Assembly: GCA_003224075.1 (NCBI GenBank)
Contig: QHYF01000315.1
Span: 1-6,989 of the forward strand
Direction of reading: 5' to 3'
Length of the DNA stretch: 6,989 nt
Source of the DNA: Acidobacteriota bacterium
GTDB taxonomy: Bacteria; Acidobacteriota; Terriglobia; Acidiferrales; UBA7541
Under the pieces are notes generated by a model, which worked only from the letters and a program-made list of their open reading frames with translations, did no database searches and had not been told where the DNA came from. The position numbers were made by a program, and so were the translations under genes. Below, piece after piece: positions 5,902 through 6,989 of this stretch (its first letter is position 1; each line of letters begins with the position of its first letter).

Positions 5902-6989
5902 TCAAAGATGAATGGCCGATTCAGTGGAAGCGCGTGGTTCGCCAGAGGGCGTCAGAAGCACGACAGGCCCCCAACGGAAGGACATTTGCGGTACGCGCGC
6001 CATGGTCGCAAAAACTACGAAAATGCTTGTGGCTCCGCCGACCAGGAGCCAGTCCCACGCGCTCCGTCCGGGTCTTGACTCACCGGCGAGCTGACGCCCC
6101 TCCATGCGCGCTTCGACGTAGTCTGCGGCAACGCCGTAGCGGCGGCCTTCGCGCTGGGCCGCTTCTTTCCAGCGCGTTTGTTCCTTTCCGGTGGCGGAGG
6201 AAAATGCGATGGCGCCGACGCCCAGCATCATCAGGAGCGAGCCTCCCACGACTTGCATGTAGATGGAAACGCCGCGGCCGTGCAACTCGCCAAAAACAAA
6301 AATCCCCCACAACAGACCCCAGAGTTGGTTCGAATTCGAAAGCGGGATGCCCCGGCTGATTCCCACGTACTTGGCCGCGTATTGCTGGAACACATCGCCG
6401 ATCACCCAGATGAAGCCTCCGAGCATCAGCCAGAAAATGACGCCGCGTGCGCTCTGCAATTCCCGCCAAAGCGGAGCCAGGCCCGTATAACTGACCGCGA
6501 GAGCCGCCATCATGCCCAATTCGCCGAAGGTGAAGAAGGTGACGAAAGAAAGCGGATTCATCCCCGTCAGGTACGCTTTGCGGTAGGGGATGTACATGGT
6601 GCCCCAAAGGACTCCAGCGCCCAGCGCGGCCCAGACACCGCGCGGAGAATGTCCCGCGGTCGCCTGCGTTGACGATGCCACAGCGAGCAAGGCCGCACCA
6701 AAGCACATCACCAGCGCTCCGCCCAACACTCCGGTCCAGCGCCGCCAGCCCGCTTGGCGCAATTCATTGAAGAAAAGAAATCCCCAAAAGATGCCCAGCA
6801 GGCTGTTCGAATTCCACAATGGAAAGGCGATGCTCAGCCCGATATCGCGAATCGCAAAAATGGTCAGCGTGTTCGCCACGGCCCAGAGACATCCTGCGAG
6901 AACAGCCCAGATCAAAAGGTGAGGCGCGCGGCGGACGTCCGCGCGAATGGAGGCTGTGCCGAGGACCAGGGCGGGCAAGCTCCACCGCG
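5902..6989 (-). CDS. GRP/TMEM144-like sugar transporter, N-terminus outside the window
   Basis: This is an inner-membrane sugar permease of the drug/metabolite transporter superfamily, glucose/ribose-porter type. 361 residues are visible and the frame is open through the right edge; the TTG at 6976-6978 is probably internal. The two inverted halves each carry a matching segment: FPLWNSNSLLGIFWG (about 6816-6772) and IPLSNSNQLWGLLWG (about 6345-6301), each followed by a conserved E-L. Counting hydrophobic stretches, the visible part begins near the end of the second helix and runs to the tenth, so roughly one and a half helices are missing. After that comes a charged stretch of about 45 residues (KEQTRWKEAAQREGRR onward, about 6190-6060). 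An additional hydrophobic segment (WLLVGGATSIFVVFATM) and a 30-residue tail follow. That extra helix is unusual for a ten-helix family. The gene is upstream of, and 36 bases from, the PfkB kinase. The transported sugar cannot be told from sequence; a rhamnose-type or non-sugar metabolite is also possible. Confidence 0.82.
   Translation of the reverse strand, partial: RWSLPALVLGTASIRADVRRAPHLLIWAVLAGCLWAVANTLTIFAIRDIGLSIAFPLWNSNSLLGIFWGFLFFNELRQAGWRRWTGVLGGALVMCFGAALLAVASSTQATAGHSPRGVWAALGAGVLWGTMYIPYRKAYLTGMNPLSFVTFFTFGELGMMAALAVSYTGLAPLWRELQSARGVIFWLMLGGFIWVIGDVFQQYAAKYVGISRGIPLSNSNQLWGLLWGIFVFGELHGRGVSIYMQVVGGSLLMMLGVGAIAFSSATGKEQTRWKEAAQREGRRYGVAADYVEARMEGRQLAGESRPGRSAWDWLLVGGATSIFVVFATMARVPQMSFRWGPVVLLTPSGEPRASTESAIHL

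Noticed and set aside
4951..6078. A 375-codon plus-strand open frame opposite the kinase and the transporter end
   Set aside because: It spans two convincing minus-strand genes and their gap, and its translation shows no family features.

Overview
The window is GC-rich bacterial chromosome of accessory character. My best guess is a soil Acidobacteriota. This rests on gene content: a GAF-type sensor-regulator, a GRP-type sugar transporter next to a PfkB kinase, small secreted Gly/Thr-rich proteins, a bacterial vanadium-haloperoxidase homologue and a group 1 truncated globin. It is an inference from protein families I recognise by eye, not from a marker gene. No rRNA, tRNA, CRISPR array, integrase or insertion sequence was seen.

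Layout from left to right. (1) Bases 1-696, minus strand: the N-terminal 232 residues of a GAF-domain signalling protein, probably a sigma-54-type regulator, running off the left edge. (2) Bases 697-1236: a divergent intergenic region with a good sigma-70-like promoter facing right. (3) Bases 1237-4121, plus strand: three genes for exported proteins. Two are small proteins of unknown function (202 and 182 aa). The third is a 447-aa vanadium-dependent haloperoxidase/PAP2-type protein with all vanadate-binding motifs intact. Between the second and third lies a short decayed copy related to the second. (4) Bases 4264-4683, minus strand: a 139-aa group 1 truncated hemoglobin, convergent with the haloperoxidase. 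(5) Bases 4918-6989, minus strand: a probable two-gene operon in which a GRP/TMEM144-like sugar transporter (running off the right edge) is followed after 36 bases by a PfkB-family sugar kinase.

How the genes may work together. The transporter-kinase pair looks like uptake and phosphorylation of one sugar of unknown identity. The plus-strand trio could be one transcription unit whose products all act outside the cytoplasm, with the haloperoxidase using peroxide and halide. The globin and the regulator have no clear functional tie to either group.

The points most worth a second look are: the secreted trio with its eroded paralogue; the globin's loss of the usual polar distal-pocket residues; the extra C-terminal membrane segment of the transporter; and a 9-bp perfect inverted repeat upstream of the globin.
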